Positions 50,868 to 60,407 of a stretch of DNA of 64,000 bases are shown piece after piece. Under the pieces are notes generated by a model that searched no databases, was not told where the DNA came from, and saw only the letters and a list, made by a program, of their open reading frames with translations. The position numbers and the translations under genes were made by a program. Source of the DNA: an uncultured bacterium (GTDB lineage: Bacteria > Patescibacteriota > Minisyncoccia > Phycocordibacterales > UBA9973); NCBI GenBank assembly GCA_937895515.1, contig CALAYS010000012.1:1-64000 (forward strand), read 5' to 3'. Each line of letters opens with the position of its first letter. Positions within the stretch are counted from its first letter, which is position 1.

Positions 50868-51288
50868 GATTACCTAATGTTCCAGCAATTGTGTCGACAT
50901 CACCTGCAATTCCTTTTTTGTATTTATTCCAAGAATCTTCGCTCCAAATTTCCATCCGGTTCTTGACCCCAATCAAAACAACTTTACCAGTAAGGTTTGC
51001 CATTGTGCGCAAATTCTCTGGAACCAAGATTCGGCCTGCGGTATCAACATCAACTTCCATTGCTTGTCCAAATAAATAACGAGAAAAGCTTCGAGTATTT
51101 TGTTCCAGCATTGAACCACTGGATAATTTTTCGGACATTTTAGACCATTCGGATTTAGTTAGTAGAAACAAACAAGAATCTATTCCTGGAGAGACAACAA
51201 CGCTCTTACCCAATTCTTTGCGTAATTTTGTAGGAAGAGTAATTCTCTTCTTATCGTCTAGTGTATGTGTGAATTCTCCAATTAACAT
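50854..51288 (-). CDS. mraZ: Transcriptional regulator MraZ
   Basis: 144 residues from ATG 51288 (MLIGEFTHTLDDKKRITLP); the frame is open further upstream but the extra 47 codons run over the operator and promoter. Two SpoVT/AbrB-like domains: DDKKRITLPTKLRKEL and DTAGRILVPENLR. MraZ forms rings and represses its own dcw operon. Typical MraZ boxes lie upstream. Confidence 0.95.
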   Translation of the reverse strand: MLIGEFTHTLDDKKRITLPTKLRKELGKSVVVSPGIDSCLFLLTKSEWSKMSEKLSSGSMLEQNTRSFSRYLFGQAMEVDVDTAGRILVPENLRTMANLTGKVVLIGVKNRMEIWSEDSWNKYKKGIAGDVDTIAGTLGNLGVL

Positions 51289-51330
51289 AATGTTCTTATT
51301 TGTAAGGCTTTTATGGTTAAAATTATTTAA

Positions 51331-51374
51331 CCCACTTTGCCCCACTTGAGTATAATTATACACCACTTTGTCCC
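51331..51374 (-). promoter_or_regulatory. mraZ promoter with MraZ operator boxes
   Basis: Minus strand: TGGGACAAAGTGG (51362-51374) and GTGGGGCAAAGTGGG (51331-51345) are TGGG-type direct repeats with about 10-nt period, flanking a TATAAT at 51355-51360. This is the known MraZ-binding arrangement and predicts autorepression. The leader to ATG 51288 is about 60 nt. Confidence 0.75.
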
Positions 51375-51464
51375 ACAATGCTACAATAAAGTTTTCCACA
51401 ATGACCAATTCCCCACTAGACAACGCCATCCAAAAGGTGTAAAGTAAAACAAATAAAATATTAT

Positions 51465-51710
51465 ATGAAAACAGCTAACCAAAATCCTTACACAAGAGGC
51501 ATCATGGATTATTTATTATCCAGAAACAAAATAACATTAAGACAGTTAGAATCTTCAGCTGATCAAGAAAGAAAAAATGGAAGATTTTACAATTTTTTCA
51601 AATTACACCTTCAAACTCAAAAAAAAGAGCAAGACATAATTGCTATAACAAGAGAGATTGAATTTTTTAAGAATTTTATACCAAAAACTGAAACAAATTT
51701 ACTTTCTTAG
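51465..51710 (+). CDS. Hypothetical small protein
   Basis: 81 residues, helical and charged, divergent from mraZ (176 nt between starts). Pieces such as YLLSRNKITLRQLESSADQE look like a DNA-binding or coiled segment, but no family is recognised. A terminator follows the stop. Confidence 0.5.
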   Translation: MKTANQNPYTRGIMDYLLSRNKITLRQLESSADQERKNGRFYNFFKLHLQTQKKEQDIIAITREIEFFKNFIPKTETNLLS

Positions 51711-51738
51711 AAAATTATCAAATACCCAAACAAAAATT

Positions 51739-51762
51739 CCCGGATAAATACCGGGCTTTTTT
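51739..51762 (+). terminator. Rho-independent terminator
   Basis: CCCGG-ATAAATA-CCGGG followed by CTTTTTTATTTTT. Confidence 0.75.
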
Positions 51763-51785
51763 ATTTTTGATTTTTTATTTTTATA

Positions 51786-51888
51786 ACCCCTCCCAACCTC
51801 CCCTTATCAAGGGAGGATTTCGAAAATAATCACAAAACCCTGCGATTAAAAATAAAAATCCCCTTGATAAGGGGGATTTAGGGGGTTT
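51786..51888. repeat. Intergenic repeat with two similar palindromes
   Basis: Two palindromic cores, CTCCCCTTATCAAGGGAG and ATCCCCTTGATAAGGGGGAT, are separated by an AT-rich stretch and flanked by C-rich and G-rich tracts, so the whole unit is also an imperfect inverted repeat. It looks like a small non-autonomous (MITE-like) or REP-like element and may act as a terminator for lysS. Confidence 0.6.
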
Positions 51889-51890
51889 GT

Positions 51891-53375
51891 CTAGTCTTGT
51901 TTTGGGCGCATGATTGGGAAATAAATTGTATCGCGAAGATTATTTTGCTCGGTAAGAATTGCTACAATACGGTCTATACCCATACCAAATCCTGTCATTG
52001 GTGGCATACCATGTTCCATTGCAGTTAGGAACCTCTCATCAACATCCATGGCTTCCTCGTCGCCTGCAAGCTTGGCTTTGGCTTGGTCTTCCATTAATTT
52101 TCTTTGAATTGTAGGATCAACTAATTCGGCATATTGGTTAGTAATTTCAGCACCAGCAATAACAAGCTGAGCAACTTCTGCAGTGCCGTCAGTATTTTGC
52201 TGAGCAAGTGGTTTTAATACCCCCGGGTAATTAGTAACAAAAGTTGGATTAATTAATTTAGGTCTTGCTGTACGCTTGTAAATATAATCCAGCATATTAG
52301 CCCGACTAGTTGTTTTAACTTCATCATCCCCCATACCGTATTTTTTAACTTCGGCTATCAAATCATTTTCAGTAATGTTATTAAAATCAACATTTGCATA
52401 TTCCATCAAAAGTTCGTCAAAGCGTCTCTTAGGCCAAGTGCCATCAAAAGAAATAGTGTGTTCATTGTTTTCTTTATCCCAAACTTTAAATTCGGTTTTA
52501 CCAACAACATCCATAGCTAAATGTTTTAATAATTTTTCAGTCCATTGTATGTTTTCTTGAAGAGTATTGTATGCGCTGTACCATTCAATCATTGTAAATT
52601 CTTGAATGTGTGATGGGTCACTACCCTCGTTACGGAACATTTTACCTAGCTCGTAAATCCGTGGTATTCCCCCAGCCATAATCATTTTGTGGTCAAGCTC
52701 AACAGCAATACGCAAAACCATATCCATATCATAATCATTATGGTGAGTATCAAAAGTCTTGGCATTGGCCCCACCAGCTTGGTTTTGAAGTACTGGAGTT
52801 TCAACTTCGATAAAACCTAGTTCATCAAAAAAATTCCTAATAGCAGAAACTATTTTAGAGCGCAAAACCATTCTTTGGTAAACAGATACATCTGAAACCA
52901 TTTCCAAATATCGTTTACGGTTACGCTCTTCATCATCTTCTAGTCCATGCCATTTTTCAGGTAGTGGTAATAATGATTTAGTAGCCATTACCCAATTTTT
53001 AGCTAAAATACTATTTTCACCTCTTTGAGTTGTAAATAAATTACCAGTTACAGAAATAAAATCACCAATATCACTAGTATCTACAAAAAGATTAAAATCT
53101 TTTTCGTTAAGTTCATCTTTTTTAAATACAGCTTGAAAAGTCTCGCCGGCATCAAGCAATGTTACAAACAAAATTGCACCTTGACCACGAATAGAAATAA
53201 TCCGTCCAACAATACTAACAGTACTGCCAGAATTTACTAGATTATCAAATTCATTTTTAATATTTAAAATAGAATGTGTCCGAGGTACACTTGCAGGATA
53301 TGCTAAAAAACCTTGGTCTTCCAAAATACCTTTTTTAAGCAATCTAGCATGACGAAGTTCATCAAGCCCAGCCAT
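51891..53375 (-). CDS. lysS: Lysyl-tRNA synthetase, class II
   Basis: 494 residues. OB-fold anticodon domain (VSIVGRIISIRGQGAILFVTL), motif 1 and 2 (FIEVETPVLQNQAGGANAKTF, RIYELGKMFRNEGSDPSHIQ) and motif 3 (GFGMGIDRIVAIL). Charges tRNA-Lys. It follows greA by 4 nt, so the two are co-transcribed. Confidence 0.97.
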   Translation of the reverse strand: MAGLDELRHARLLKKGILEDQGFLAYPASVPRTHSILNIKNEFDNLVNSGSTVSIVGRIISIRGQGAILFVTLLDAGETFQAVFKKDELNEKDFNLFVDTSDIGDFISVTGNLFTTQRGENSILAKNWVMATKSLLPLPEKWHGLEDDEERNRKRYLEMVSDVSVYQRMVLRSKIVSAIRNFFDELGFIEVETPVLQNQAGGANAKTFDTHHNDYDMDMVLRIAVELDHKMIMAGGIPRIYELGKMFRNEGSDPSHIQEFTMIEWYSAYNTLQENIQWTEKLLKHLAMDVVGKTEFKVWDKENNEHTISFDGTWPKRRFDELLMEYANVDFNNITENDLIAEVKKYGMGDDEVKTTSRANMLDYIYKRTARPKLINPTFVTNYPGVLKPLAQQNTDGTAEVAQLVIAGAEITNQYAELVDPTIQRKLMEDQAKAKLAGDEEAMDVDERFLTAMEHGMPPMTGFGMGIDRIVAILTEQNNLRDTIYFPIMRPKQD

Positions 53376-53379
53376 AAAT

Positions 53380-53844
53380 TTATTGAATAGAAATTATTGT
53401 ATAAACAACTTGACCTTTGGGTGCATCAACAGTAACGCTATCACCAGCACTTTTACCAAAAATAGCTGCTCCAATTGGAGAAAGGTATGAGATTTTAGCT
53501 TCAGCAATGTCGGCTTCTTCGCCACCAACAATAGTGTACATTACTTGGTCTTTATCACCTTTTTTTTGAATAGTAACACGAGCTCCAATATCAACAGTAC
53601 CGTGTTTTGATTTAGTAACAACTTCTGCAGTTTGCAATATATGCTCGATTTCGGAAATTCGGTCTTCATTACGGCCTTGGTCTTCACGGGCTTGGTGGTA
53701 TTCGGCGTTTTCAGATAAGTCCCCAAGAGATTTAGCAAATTCTAATTGGTCTTTAATTTCTTGTCGTTTAACGGAACGACGCATTTCCAATTCTTGTTTT
53801 AGCTCTTCTTGGTTTTCTTTTGTTATATATGTTTTTTCTTCCAT
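53380..53844 (-). CDS. greA: Transcription elongation factor GreA
   Basis: 154 residues from ATG 53844 (MEEKTYITKENQEELK); an upstream in-frame ATG at 53862 is less likely because TACAAT (53851-53856) lies 6 nt before 53844. N-terminal coiled coil with the acidic tip (DLSENAEYHQAREDQ) and C-terminal FKBP-like domain (SYLSPIGAAIFGKSAGD). It rescues backtracked RNA polymerase. Confidence 0.95.
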   Translation of the reverse strand: MEEKTYITKENQEELKQELEMRRSVKRQEIKDQLEFAKSLGDLSENAEYHQAREDQGRNEDRISEIEHILQTAEVVTKSKHGTVDIGARVTIQKKGDKDQVMYTIVGGEEADIAEAKISYLSPIGAAIFGKSAGDSVTVDAPKGQVVYTIISIQ

Positions 53845-53885
53845 TGCAATATTGTACATCAAAATAGGTTAATTTGCAAAAATCC

Positions 53886-55610
53886 TTACTGGTTCAAATA
53901 TTCAATAACTTCGGGGTGTTCCTGCGCAAGGATTTGGAAAAAATCTCGCATTACAAAAGATGCTGACTGTGAAGCCGAAGATGGCGCGCCTTCCATAAGT
54001 ACAGCAAAAGAATATTTAGGATGATCATAAGGGAAAAATCCAACAACCCAAGAATTAATTCTTGAATTACCAACACCCACCTGTGCAGTACCAGTCTTAA
54101 CAGATAATTTCATTTCTGGAATATTTAAAACAGTAGCACTACCGTCGGTTACTGTCATGCGCATACCTTCTCTGACAACTTGATATTGGTTAGGTGTAAA
54201 ATTTTGCGAAACTTGTTTAACTTCTATTTTTTCATCAAATGTTATTCGAGGTTTAACTAGTTTACCATTAGTAGCAAGCCCACCAACGGCTCGTGCCATT
54301 TGCAACGGCGTGACTTGCCATCCATACTGACCAATGGAACTATTATATGTATCACCAATTCGCCAAGGGTCACCTTTGAAGACTTTTTCTTTCCAAGCGG
54401 GTGACGGTATGACTCCATTAACTTCACCAGGGAAAATTATATTAGTTTTTTGAGCGATACCAAAATTTTTTGCAACTTCTTCTATACCGCTAATACCAAT
54501 ACCCTTTTGTGATCCAAAACCACCACCAATTTCATAAAAATAAATGTCCGATGAAACAGCAATGGCTCGGCGCATATCAGTATAACCATTGGCTCGCCAG
54601 TCTTTAAAAACTGTTGGGTTTTTAGGGTCATAAGGGTTAGGTAAACTAATTGACCCAGTAGAAAGTATATTTACTTCGGGTGTAATTACGCCTTTGTATA
54701 ATGCTTGTATCGCTAAAAATGGTTTAACAATTGAACCCGGAGCATAAGAACCTTGAAAAACACGATTTAGAAAAATTGACCGTGTATCACTAAAATATGA
54801 ATTAATCACACTTTTGTTTTCTGCTTTTGAAAGAATATTACTATTGTATTCTGGAAAACTAGACATTGTTAAAATATCACCAGTGTTTACATCCATTATA
54901 ACCCCAGCTCCACCACGATAACCCATATTAGAAGAAAGTGTAACCATACTACGATACATTGCATCAGACATACGAGAATCAATAGTTAAAACAATTTTTT
55001 GCCCAGGGATTGGGTCTTCAGCTAAATTTGTTGAAAGAATATTCCCCGCAACATCAACTTCAACTAACCTTGCACCATTAACACCAGTTAATTCTTTGTC
55101 ATATAATTTTTCAACACCATCACGCCCAACAAAACTAGTCCGCCAGTAGAAACCCTTGGAATCTTTTTGTGGGTAAGAAACATATCCTAAAATATGCCCC
55201 ATACCAGATTTGTTAATATAAAGACGATCAGGAATATATTCCAAAGTTTCGTCTTTTTTAACATTTTCATTTTCTAGTGTATTCCAAACTAAAAGTTCTC
55301 CATTGCGATCAGTTATGACTCCACGACGAGCAAACAAAGGAATTGCGTCTAGTCTATTGTTTTCAGACCTTTTAACAAAACTTGAACCTTTTATTAATTG
55401 TAAATGTATAGCTTTAATTCCAATACCAATTATTAATAAAAAAGAAATACCCATTAAAATAGAAACTGTGCGTCTATTTATTGTTTGTTCAATTGTTCCT
55501 TCTTTTTGAGAACGGTCAAAAAGAGGCATATTTTTATTGTCTAAAAAAATGGTATCAACATCAAATGCTGAGTATTTCTTTTTGCGTTTAAAGAATCGGA
55601 AAAATGACAT
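53886..55610 (-). CDS. mrdA: Elongation transpeptidase PBP2 (MrdA)
   Basis: 574 residues. N-terminal anchor (ILMGISFLLIIGIGIKAIHL, about 50-70), dimerisation domain, transpeptidase motifs SxxK (APGSIVKPF), SxD/N (AVSSDIYFYE) and KTGT (SVKTGTAQV). It crosslinks wall peptidoglycan during cell growth with the rod complex. The small membrane gene upstream sits where mreD is usually found. Confidence 0.93.
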   Translation of the reverse strand: MSFFRFFKRKKKYSAFDVDTIFLDNKNMPLFDRSQKEGTIEQTINRRTVSILMGISFLLIIGIGIKAIHLQLIKGSSFVKRSENNRLDAIPLFARRGVITDRNGELLVWNTLENENVKKDETLEYIPDRLYINKSGMGHILGYVSYPQKDSKGFYWRTSFVGRDGVEKLYDKELTGVNGARLVEVDVAGNILSTNLAEDPIPGQKIVLTIDSRMSDAMYRSMVTLSSNMGYRGGAGVIMDVNTGDILTMSSFPEYNSNILSKAENKSVINSYFSDTRSIFLNRVFQGSYAPGSIVKPFLAIQALYKGVITPEVNILSTGSISLPNPYDPKNPTVFKDWRANGYTDMRRAIAVSSDIYFYEIGGGFGSQKGIGISGIEEVAKNFGIAQKTNIIFPGEVNGVIPSPAWKEKVFKGDPWRIGDTYNSSIGQYGWQVTPLQMARAVGGLATNGKLVKPRITFDEKIEVKQVSQNFTPNQYQVVREGMRMTVTDGSATVLNIPEMKLSVKTGTAQVGVGNSRINSWVVGFFPYDHPKYSFAVLMEGAPSSASQSASFVMRDFFQILAQEHPEVIEYLNQ

Positions 55611-55614
55611 GGAA

Positions 55615-55860
55615 TTATTGTTTACGAATAAATGGTTTTAAGAAATAACTAATAATTATAAAACCCAAAGTAATAATACTAAATATTGGAATATTTTTAG
55701 GCATAAAAACTAAATCATAAATTATTGCAAATGGTAGCAATGTTAAATAAGGCAATGGCATTATAAAAACGCTGCACAATAAAGTCACAATTTGTAAATA
55801 AAAATTGTGACTAATAAAAAAAATAAAAATTAATCCAAACCCAATTATTAACCTTGCCAT
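55615..55860 (-). CDS. Small membrane protein, MreD position
   Basis: 81 residues and three hydrophobic helices (IIGFGLIFIFFISHNFYLQI, then a middle one and SIITLGFIIISYFLKP). It is 4 nt upstream of mrdA and 2 nt after the next gene upstream. Its place suggests a shortened MreD-like partner, but the sequence alone does not prove it. Confidence 0.55.
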   Translation of the reverse strand: MARLIIGFGLIFIFFISHNFYLQIVTLLCSVFIMPLPYLTLLPFAIIYDLVFMPKNIPIFSIITLGFIIISYFLKPFIRKQ

Positions 55861-55862
55861 AA

Positions 55863-56681
55863 CTAGCTATTCCGTCCTAAATGGTTATGGAATTTTTTAA
55901 AGATAAAACGAATAATCAAAAATACAATTAAAAATACAAGACCGTAGAACAAATAAATATTTGCTAAAATATAACTAATTGCAGCTAGACCCCAAGCATA
56001 TAAATACTGAAGCGGGGTTAATAAACTACCGTCAGATCGGGGCAGAGATTTACGAAGCTCATTAAGTCTTTCTTCATATTGTTCATTTTGTTTAACATTT
56101 TCTTTTATATCTTGTTTAATTGTATCCATTTTGATTTCAGCACTATTTAAAAAATCTTGCCGATAAGAATCAATCCCGGAACTAGTGTCAACGACTTGGG
56201 TTTCATTTTGTACAGGATATTCTTTTAAAATACCATCAGATACCGGAGAAATACCGTCTTTATTTTGAACATGGATTATGGTGCTTAATTCCCTATTTTT
56301 TAGAACGACAATTTCTTTGGCGGTTTTAGGTTTTGTTATGGTTGTATCTTCTAATTTTATAACTAAATTATGATTACCACTGGTAACTTTTAAATCAAAA
56401 TTTACACCACTAAATTCATTATTTTTAACAACAATGTTGTGCTCGTTTATTTTTTTATCATCTTGATAAAACCTAACTACTCCGGATAATGTTCCTCCAG
56501 ATTGGTTATAAAGTGGGATTGATAAATGAACTGTTTCTCCATTTACAGGAGTAGAGCTAGAAATTAAAATAGATTCACTACCAAAACCAGCATTTGTAAC
56601 AATTGCACCATAAACAGAACCACTAAATGTAAATGCTAGTAGTAAAAATAATGCAAAATACAAACGGGTTTTAAATAACAT
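55863..56681 (-). CDS. Exported membrane-anchored protein, unknown
   Basis: 272 residues. Signal peptide (about 1-25), an Ig-like/CARDB-like beta domain (ESILISSSTPVNGETVHLSI...GNHNLVIKLEDT, about 35-125), a helical charged region, and a C-terminal membrane helix (NIYLFYGLVFLIVFLIIRFI). It is thus outside the cell with a C-terminal anchor. Function unknown; operon context with the PBP2 and SIMPL genes suggests an envelope role. Confidence 0.65.
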   Translation of the reverse strand: MLFKTRLYFALFLLLAFTFSGSVYGAIVTNAGFGSESILISSSTPVNGETVHLSIPLYNQSGGTLSGVVRFYQDDKKINEHNIVVKNNEFSGVNFDLKVTSGNHNLVIKLEDTTITKPKTAKEIVVLKNRELSTIIHVQNKDGISPVSDGILKEYPVQNETQVVDTSSGIDSYRQDFLNSAEIKMDTIKQDIKENVKQNEQYEERLNELRKSLPRSDGSLLTPLQYLYAWGLAAISYILANIYLFYGLVFLIVFLIIRFIFKKFHNHLGRNS

Positions 56682-56683
56682 AA

Positions 56684-57466
56684 TTATTTAAATGAAAATG
56701 AAACTTTGGCTGTAACCATTATTGTTTTGTTAATAGTAGAAGTATCGTATGAACCGTAATCTTGAACTTCGATTGATCCAGGAGAAAGAACTTGGACTAC
56801 ACCAGAAGATGCGCTTTGGATATTACCAATTTTGCGTCCGCTTTTTTCAGCGATAGATTCAGCACGCAAACGAGCATCATCAATAGCTGCAGATAATAAA
56901 CCGACTCGCTCATCAGCTAATTTTGAATATGTATAACTAGTATTAACATTTAAAACAATTCCGTTGCTAGCTAACGAAGTAATGTCTTTTGAAGTTGCAT
57001 CGATCAAGTTTACATTTCCACTATTAACTTCAATATTTTGACGAAGGTCATAGTCTTTGTATTGTTTTTCTTTATCACTCCAAACATCACTAGCGCTAAT
57101 TGAACTAGTTGTTATTTCGGCGTCAGTGAATCCTTTTTTCTTAAGATAAGCAATGATTGTATTAGCATCATTACCCATTAGTTTGTAATCACTACCCAAA
57201 GAGCTAACACTTGCCCCGCGAGAAAATGAAATATTTAAATTACCCTTGTCACCAACAACATCTTTTGTTGCAGAACCAGTGACATTGACTACATCACCTA
57301 ATTTTTTAGATTGAAAAAAAGTAAAACTACCGATTAGTGTCATTAAGACCATACCAATAGCTAAAATAATTCCAAGCCAAACTAACCCCAAATGAAGACG
57401 AGTGATTTTAGAATTAGTAGTAGCCGGAATAATTGGAGTTGGGTTTATGTTGTTTGTTTCTTCCAT
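56684..57466 (-). CDS. SIMPL-domain (DUF541) membrane protein
   Basis: 260 residues. N-terminal membrane helix (LGLVWLGIILAIGMVLMTLI, about 27-46), then the SIMPL domain: VTGSATKDVVGDKGNLNISF, the YDLRQNIEV strand and the ARLRAESIAEKSGRKIG helix. DUF541/SIMPL proteins are oligomeric envelope proteins of uncertain role. 2 nt upstream of the next gene in the envelope operon. Confidence 0.85.
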   Translation of the reverse strand: MEETNNINPTPIIPATTNSKITRLHLGLVWLGIILAIGMVLMTLIGSFTFFQSKKLGDVVNVTGSATKDVVGDKGNLNISFSRGASVSSLGSDYKLMGNDANTIIAYLKKKGFTDAEITTSSISASDVWSDKEKQYKDYDLRQNIEVNSGNVNLIDATSKDITSLASNGIVLNVNTSYTYSKLADERVGLLSAAIDDARLRAESIAEKSGRKIGNIQSASSGVVQVLSPGSIEVQDYGSYDTSTINKTIMVTAKVSFSFK

Positions 57467-57526
57467 AAATAGATTTAATTATTAATACACTATAAGTATA
57501 CATTAAAAACGCCCACGACAAAAGAG

Positions 57527-58936
57527 CTAATCTTTGTATTCTTCAATTACAACTTCTCGGTCATCAAAATGATTTTTGACTCCATTTATTTCTTGGTATG
57601 TTTCGTGGCCTTTACCTAAAACCATTACAACATCACCTGATTTTGCAATTAATTTAGACTGGGCAATGGCTAGTCTTCTGTCAGGCTCAAAAACTACTTG
57701 TTTTGTAATTTCATCAGGTAAACCTTTTTTAATTTCATTTATTATAATTTCAGGGTCTTCTGTGCGGGGGTTGTCACTAGTAATTATTAAAATATCTGAC
57801 AAATCATAAGCCAGCCGTCCCATAACAGGGCGTTTAGCACTATCTCGGTCCCCTCCGCAACCCATAATTGTTATTAGGCGCCCATTATCTTTTATTAAAT
57901 TTCGGGCAGTCTCTAAAACATTTTCTACACCATCTGGCGTGTGCGCATAATCAACAACAACTCGAATTCCAAAATTGTTATAAACTAATTCAAACCGCCC
58001 GCGAACAGTTAAACTTTTTATTATTTTTTTGATATGAGTTTTATCAAAACCTAAAAGTTCACCAACAACATATACAGCCAAAGTATTGTATTCATTAAAA
58101 TGCCCAATTAATTGTGAATCAATTATCTCACTATAGTCCGCAGTGCCATTGAACCCATATGTATAAATCTTGGCTTTGGAATCCAAAACCATATAGCGAC
58201 CATAGCTATCGTCAATATTGATAACAGCAAAAGATGTTTCTGGTAAAATATCGAAAAAACCTTTTTTAGCTAAAGCGTAATTTTCAATAGTATGATGATA
58301 GTCCAAATGATCATGTGAGAGATTTGTAAAAACTGCGCCGGTAAAATTAATCCCATTTATACGGTGTTGAACAACACTATGTGAAGAGACTTCCATTACA
58401 ACATAATCACAACCAGCATCTAATGAATTTTTAAAAAACTTTTGAATAAAAATAGCATCTGGGGTTGTTGGTGATTCTCTTTTAAAACTATAAATTTCAT
58501 CATTTATAAAATCCCCATTTGTAGAAAGTATTGAAGATTTGCGCATAAACCCAATAAGCATTTTATAAACCATAGTAGCAATTGTTGTTTTACCATTGGT
58601 TCCGGTTACTCCAATTACTTTTAATTTTTTAGATGGGTTACCATAAAAATTAGCAGCCATTGGCCCAACAAACAAACTAGAATCATCAGTTAAAATATAA
58701 GTTACGCCATCTTGCAATTTTTCTGGTAATACTTGGCAAACAATACAAACAGCACCTTTACTAATAACATTGTCTATAAAATCATGACCGTCGGATTTAA
58801 CTCCATTAATTGCAAAAAAACATGTTCCCGAAACAATATGAAATGAAGATAAAGAAACATCTTTAATTTCAATATTCTTGTCGCCAACGATAGTATAGGG
58901 GTCATTTATCCCTAATAAAATTTCATTTAAAGTCAT
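57527..58936 (-). CDS. murE: UDP-MurNAc-tripeptide synthetase MurE
   Basis: About 469 residues from ATG 58936 (MTLNEILLGIND), which is 6 nt after a TATAAT (58943-58948). ATP loop GVTGTNGKTTIATMVY, carbamylated-Lys region, DYAHTPDGVENVL, and the DNPR-x-EDP motif (SDNPRTEDPE) that marks meso-diaminopimelate-specific MurE. It adds the third amino acid of the wall peptide. Confidence 0.94.
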   Translation of the reverse strand: MTLNEILLGINDPYTIVGDKNIEIKDVSLSSFHIVSGTCFFAINGVKSDGHDFIDNVISKGAVCIVCQVLPEKLQDGVTYILTDDSSLFVGPMAANFYGNPSKKLKVIGVTGTNGKTTIATMVYKMLIGFMRKSSILSTNGDFINDEIYSFKRESPTTPDAIFIQKFFKNSLDAGCDYVVMEVSSHSVVQHRINGINFTGAVFTNLSHDHLDYHHTIENYALAKKGFFDILPETSFAVINIDDSYGRYMVLDSKAKIYTYGFNGTADYSEIIDSQLIGHFNEYNTLAVYVVGELLGFDKTHIKKIIKSLTVRGRFELVYNNFGIRVVVDYAHTPDGVENVLETARNLIKDNGRLITIMGCGGDRDSAKRPVMGRLAYDLSDILIITSDNPRTEDPEIIINEIKKGLPDEITKQVVFEPDRRLAIAQSKLIAKSGDVVMVLGKGHETYQEINGVKNHFDDREVVIEEYKD

Positions 58937-58942
58937 GGTTAA

Positions 58943-58994
58943 ATTATAGCACAAAGCAAAATAGAAAGAATTTTTTAAATGTTTATGTTATAAT
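58943..58994. promoter_or_regulatory. Divergent leaderless promoters, murE / 59001
   Basis: Minus TATAAT 58943-58948 (6 nt before the murE ATG) and plus TATAAT 58989-58994 (6 nt before ATG 59001). Confidence 0.65.
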
Positions 58995-59000
58995 AAAATT

Positions 59001-59288
59001 ATGAGTCAAACATTAATTCATGCTGATATTTTCTTTTTTATTGCATCCATTGGAACTATTATTTTTATAATTCTAATAAGTATTGCTATTTATTACCTTA
59101 TTGGGTTATTGCGTAATGTAAGGGATTTAACAGGAACATTGCAAGATAAAGTAAATGGGGTTAGTGAAAATTTGGAAGAAATGCGCAAAAAAATATCTGA
59201 AAGCTTGATTTATAACCTTATTTTTATGAAGAAAAAGGATAGTGAAGCTAAAAAAACTAAATCTAAAACTAAAAAGAAAGACGAATAG
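59001..59288 (+). CDS. Small single-helix membrane protein
   Basis: 95 residues. A long N-terminal membrane helix (FFFIASIGTIIFIILISIAI, about 11-35) is followed by an amphipathic coiled region (LQDKVNGVSENLEEMRKKIS) and a Lys-rich tail. Similar in layout to DUF948-like proteins. Function unknown. Leaderless promoter and a terminator frame the gene. Confidence 0.65.
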   Translation: MSQTLIHADIFFFIASIGTIIFIILISIAIYYLIGLLRNVRDLTGTLQDKVNGVSENLEEMRKKISESLIYNLIFMKKKDSEAKKTKSKTKKKDE

Positions 59289-59295
59289 CCACCGT

Positions 59296-59320
59296 AAAAC
59301 CCCACTAGGGGGTTTTATTT
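59296..59320 (+). terminator. Rho-independent terminator
   Basis: AAAACCCC-ACTA-GGGGGTTTT followed by ATTTTAACC, 8 nt after the stop. Confidence 0.75.
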
Positions 59321-59334
59321 TAACCTTATTTTAT

Positions 59335-59363
59335 TTGACAAAATGTCTATTTAGTGCTAAATT
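59335..59363 (+). promoter_or_regulatory. Sigma70 promoter
   Basis: TTGACA (59335-59340), 17-nt spacer, TAAATT (59358-59363), 26 nt upstream of ATG 59390; one of the few core genes with a real leader. Confidence 0.6.
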
Positions 59364-59389
59364 ATAGATCAATCAAAAAGAAATCAGAA

Positions 59390-60334
59390 ATGAAAAAATT
59401 TATAAAAAATATCAAAATTAGCAATACTGCTAAAGCTTTTTTATATTTGGGAGGAGCCCAAATTATATTTATAATCTCACTTTTTATAAACCATTTATCA
59501 TTACCTTCGCATAACAGCGATGTGGATTATGGTGAATACACAATTATTGAAGCTCCAAAGGCTTCGGTGAACCAAGAAAATAAAAAAGAGTCAATCACTG
59601 AACCTGTTAAATATGTTCAGACTGATACTGAAAAAGCTATTGTTCCTATTGTTAAAACAGTGAAAGTTTCAAAAGTTGTTCCTATTAAAAAATTTGTTGT
59701 AAAGAAGCGTAAGATTGAAATCATTGAGATGACATCGATCCCCGCTTTGACAGTTTCAAATACTGAATTGAATCATGATAACGATCTAGCTTTAGATACT
59801 TTCATTAAACAAAATGAAATCATTACTGAAGCCATTGAAGTTATTGATTCTGTAGAAGTTACGGAAAATGATACAACTGTTACTGATTCTATTTATTATG
59901 TATTGGACATTCGTACCATTGCAAAAAATGAAGATTCAGAAAATATTGAAACAATTACAACTAACCCAAATTCAAAAATTATTCCTATTAAATGGAATGA
60001 TAAAAAAATTTGGACTAAAGCTGACACTAACGACAAACTAACAACGAACGCAAAAGGAAATTGGACTTTGTATAAAAATGAAAACACTGAAACTGCAACA
60101 ACCCAAACCGGGTCTTCAAAAGAGACAACATACGGGGGTTATAAAATTTTACTTCCTAGCGCACCTAACGAGGGAGTTACCGATAATTTGGATTATAACG
60201 GTTACGAAACCGTAAATCAAACTCAACAAATGAAAGAAACTATCTACTGGCCACCGCCAATTTTTGACAAATGGCATTGGCAAGAGAATTCGAATCTTTT
60301 ACTCTTCTATCAACATCAACAATTGTTGGAATAA
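59390..60334 (+). CDS. Membrane-anchored exported protein, unknown
   Basis: 314 residues from ATG 59390. A single N-terminal membrane helix (AFLYLGGAQIIFIISLFINH, about 15-34) anchors a long low-complexity, Thr/Glu/Lys-rich region with no recognised domain; the C-terminus is aromatic (YWPPPIFDKWHW). Probably extracytoplasmic and disordered. Has a clear promoter and a weak hairpin after the stop (about 60354-60400). Confidence 0.6.
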   Translation: MKKFIKNIKISNTAKAFLYLGGAQIIFIISLFINHLSLPSHNSDVDYGEYTIIEAPKASVNQENKKESITEPVKYVQTDTEKAIVPIVKTVKVSKVVPIKKFVVKKRKIEIIEMTSIPALTVSNTELNHDNDLALDTFIKQNEIITEAIEVIDSVEVTENDTTVTDSIYYVLDIRTIAKNEDSENIETITTNPNSKIIPIKWNDKKIWTKADTNDKLTTNAKGNWTLYKNENTETATTQTGSSKETTYGGYKILLPSAPNEGVTDNLDYNGYETVNQTQQMKETIYWPPPIFDKWHWQENSNLLLFYQHQQLLE

Positions 60335-60407
60335 AAAAAGAAAATGATATAAAAAATAACTATGGCCATCTCTATTGCAGGGGTGGCTTATTTCGTTTTT
60401 AATGGTT

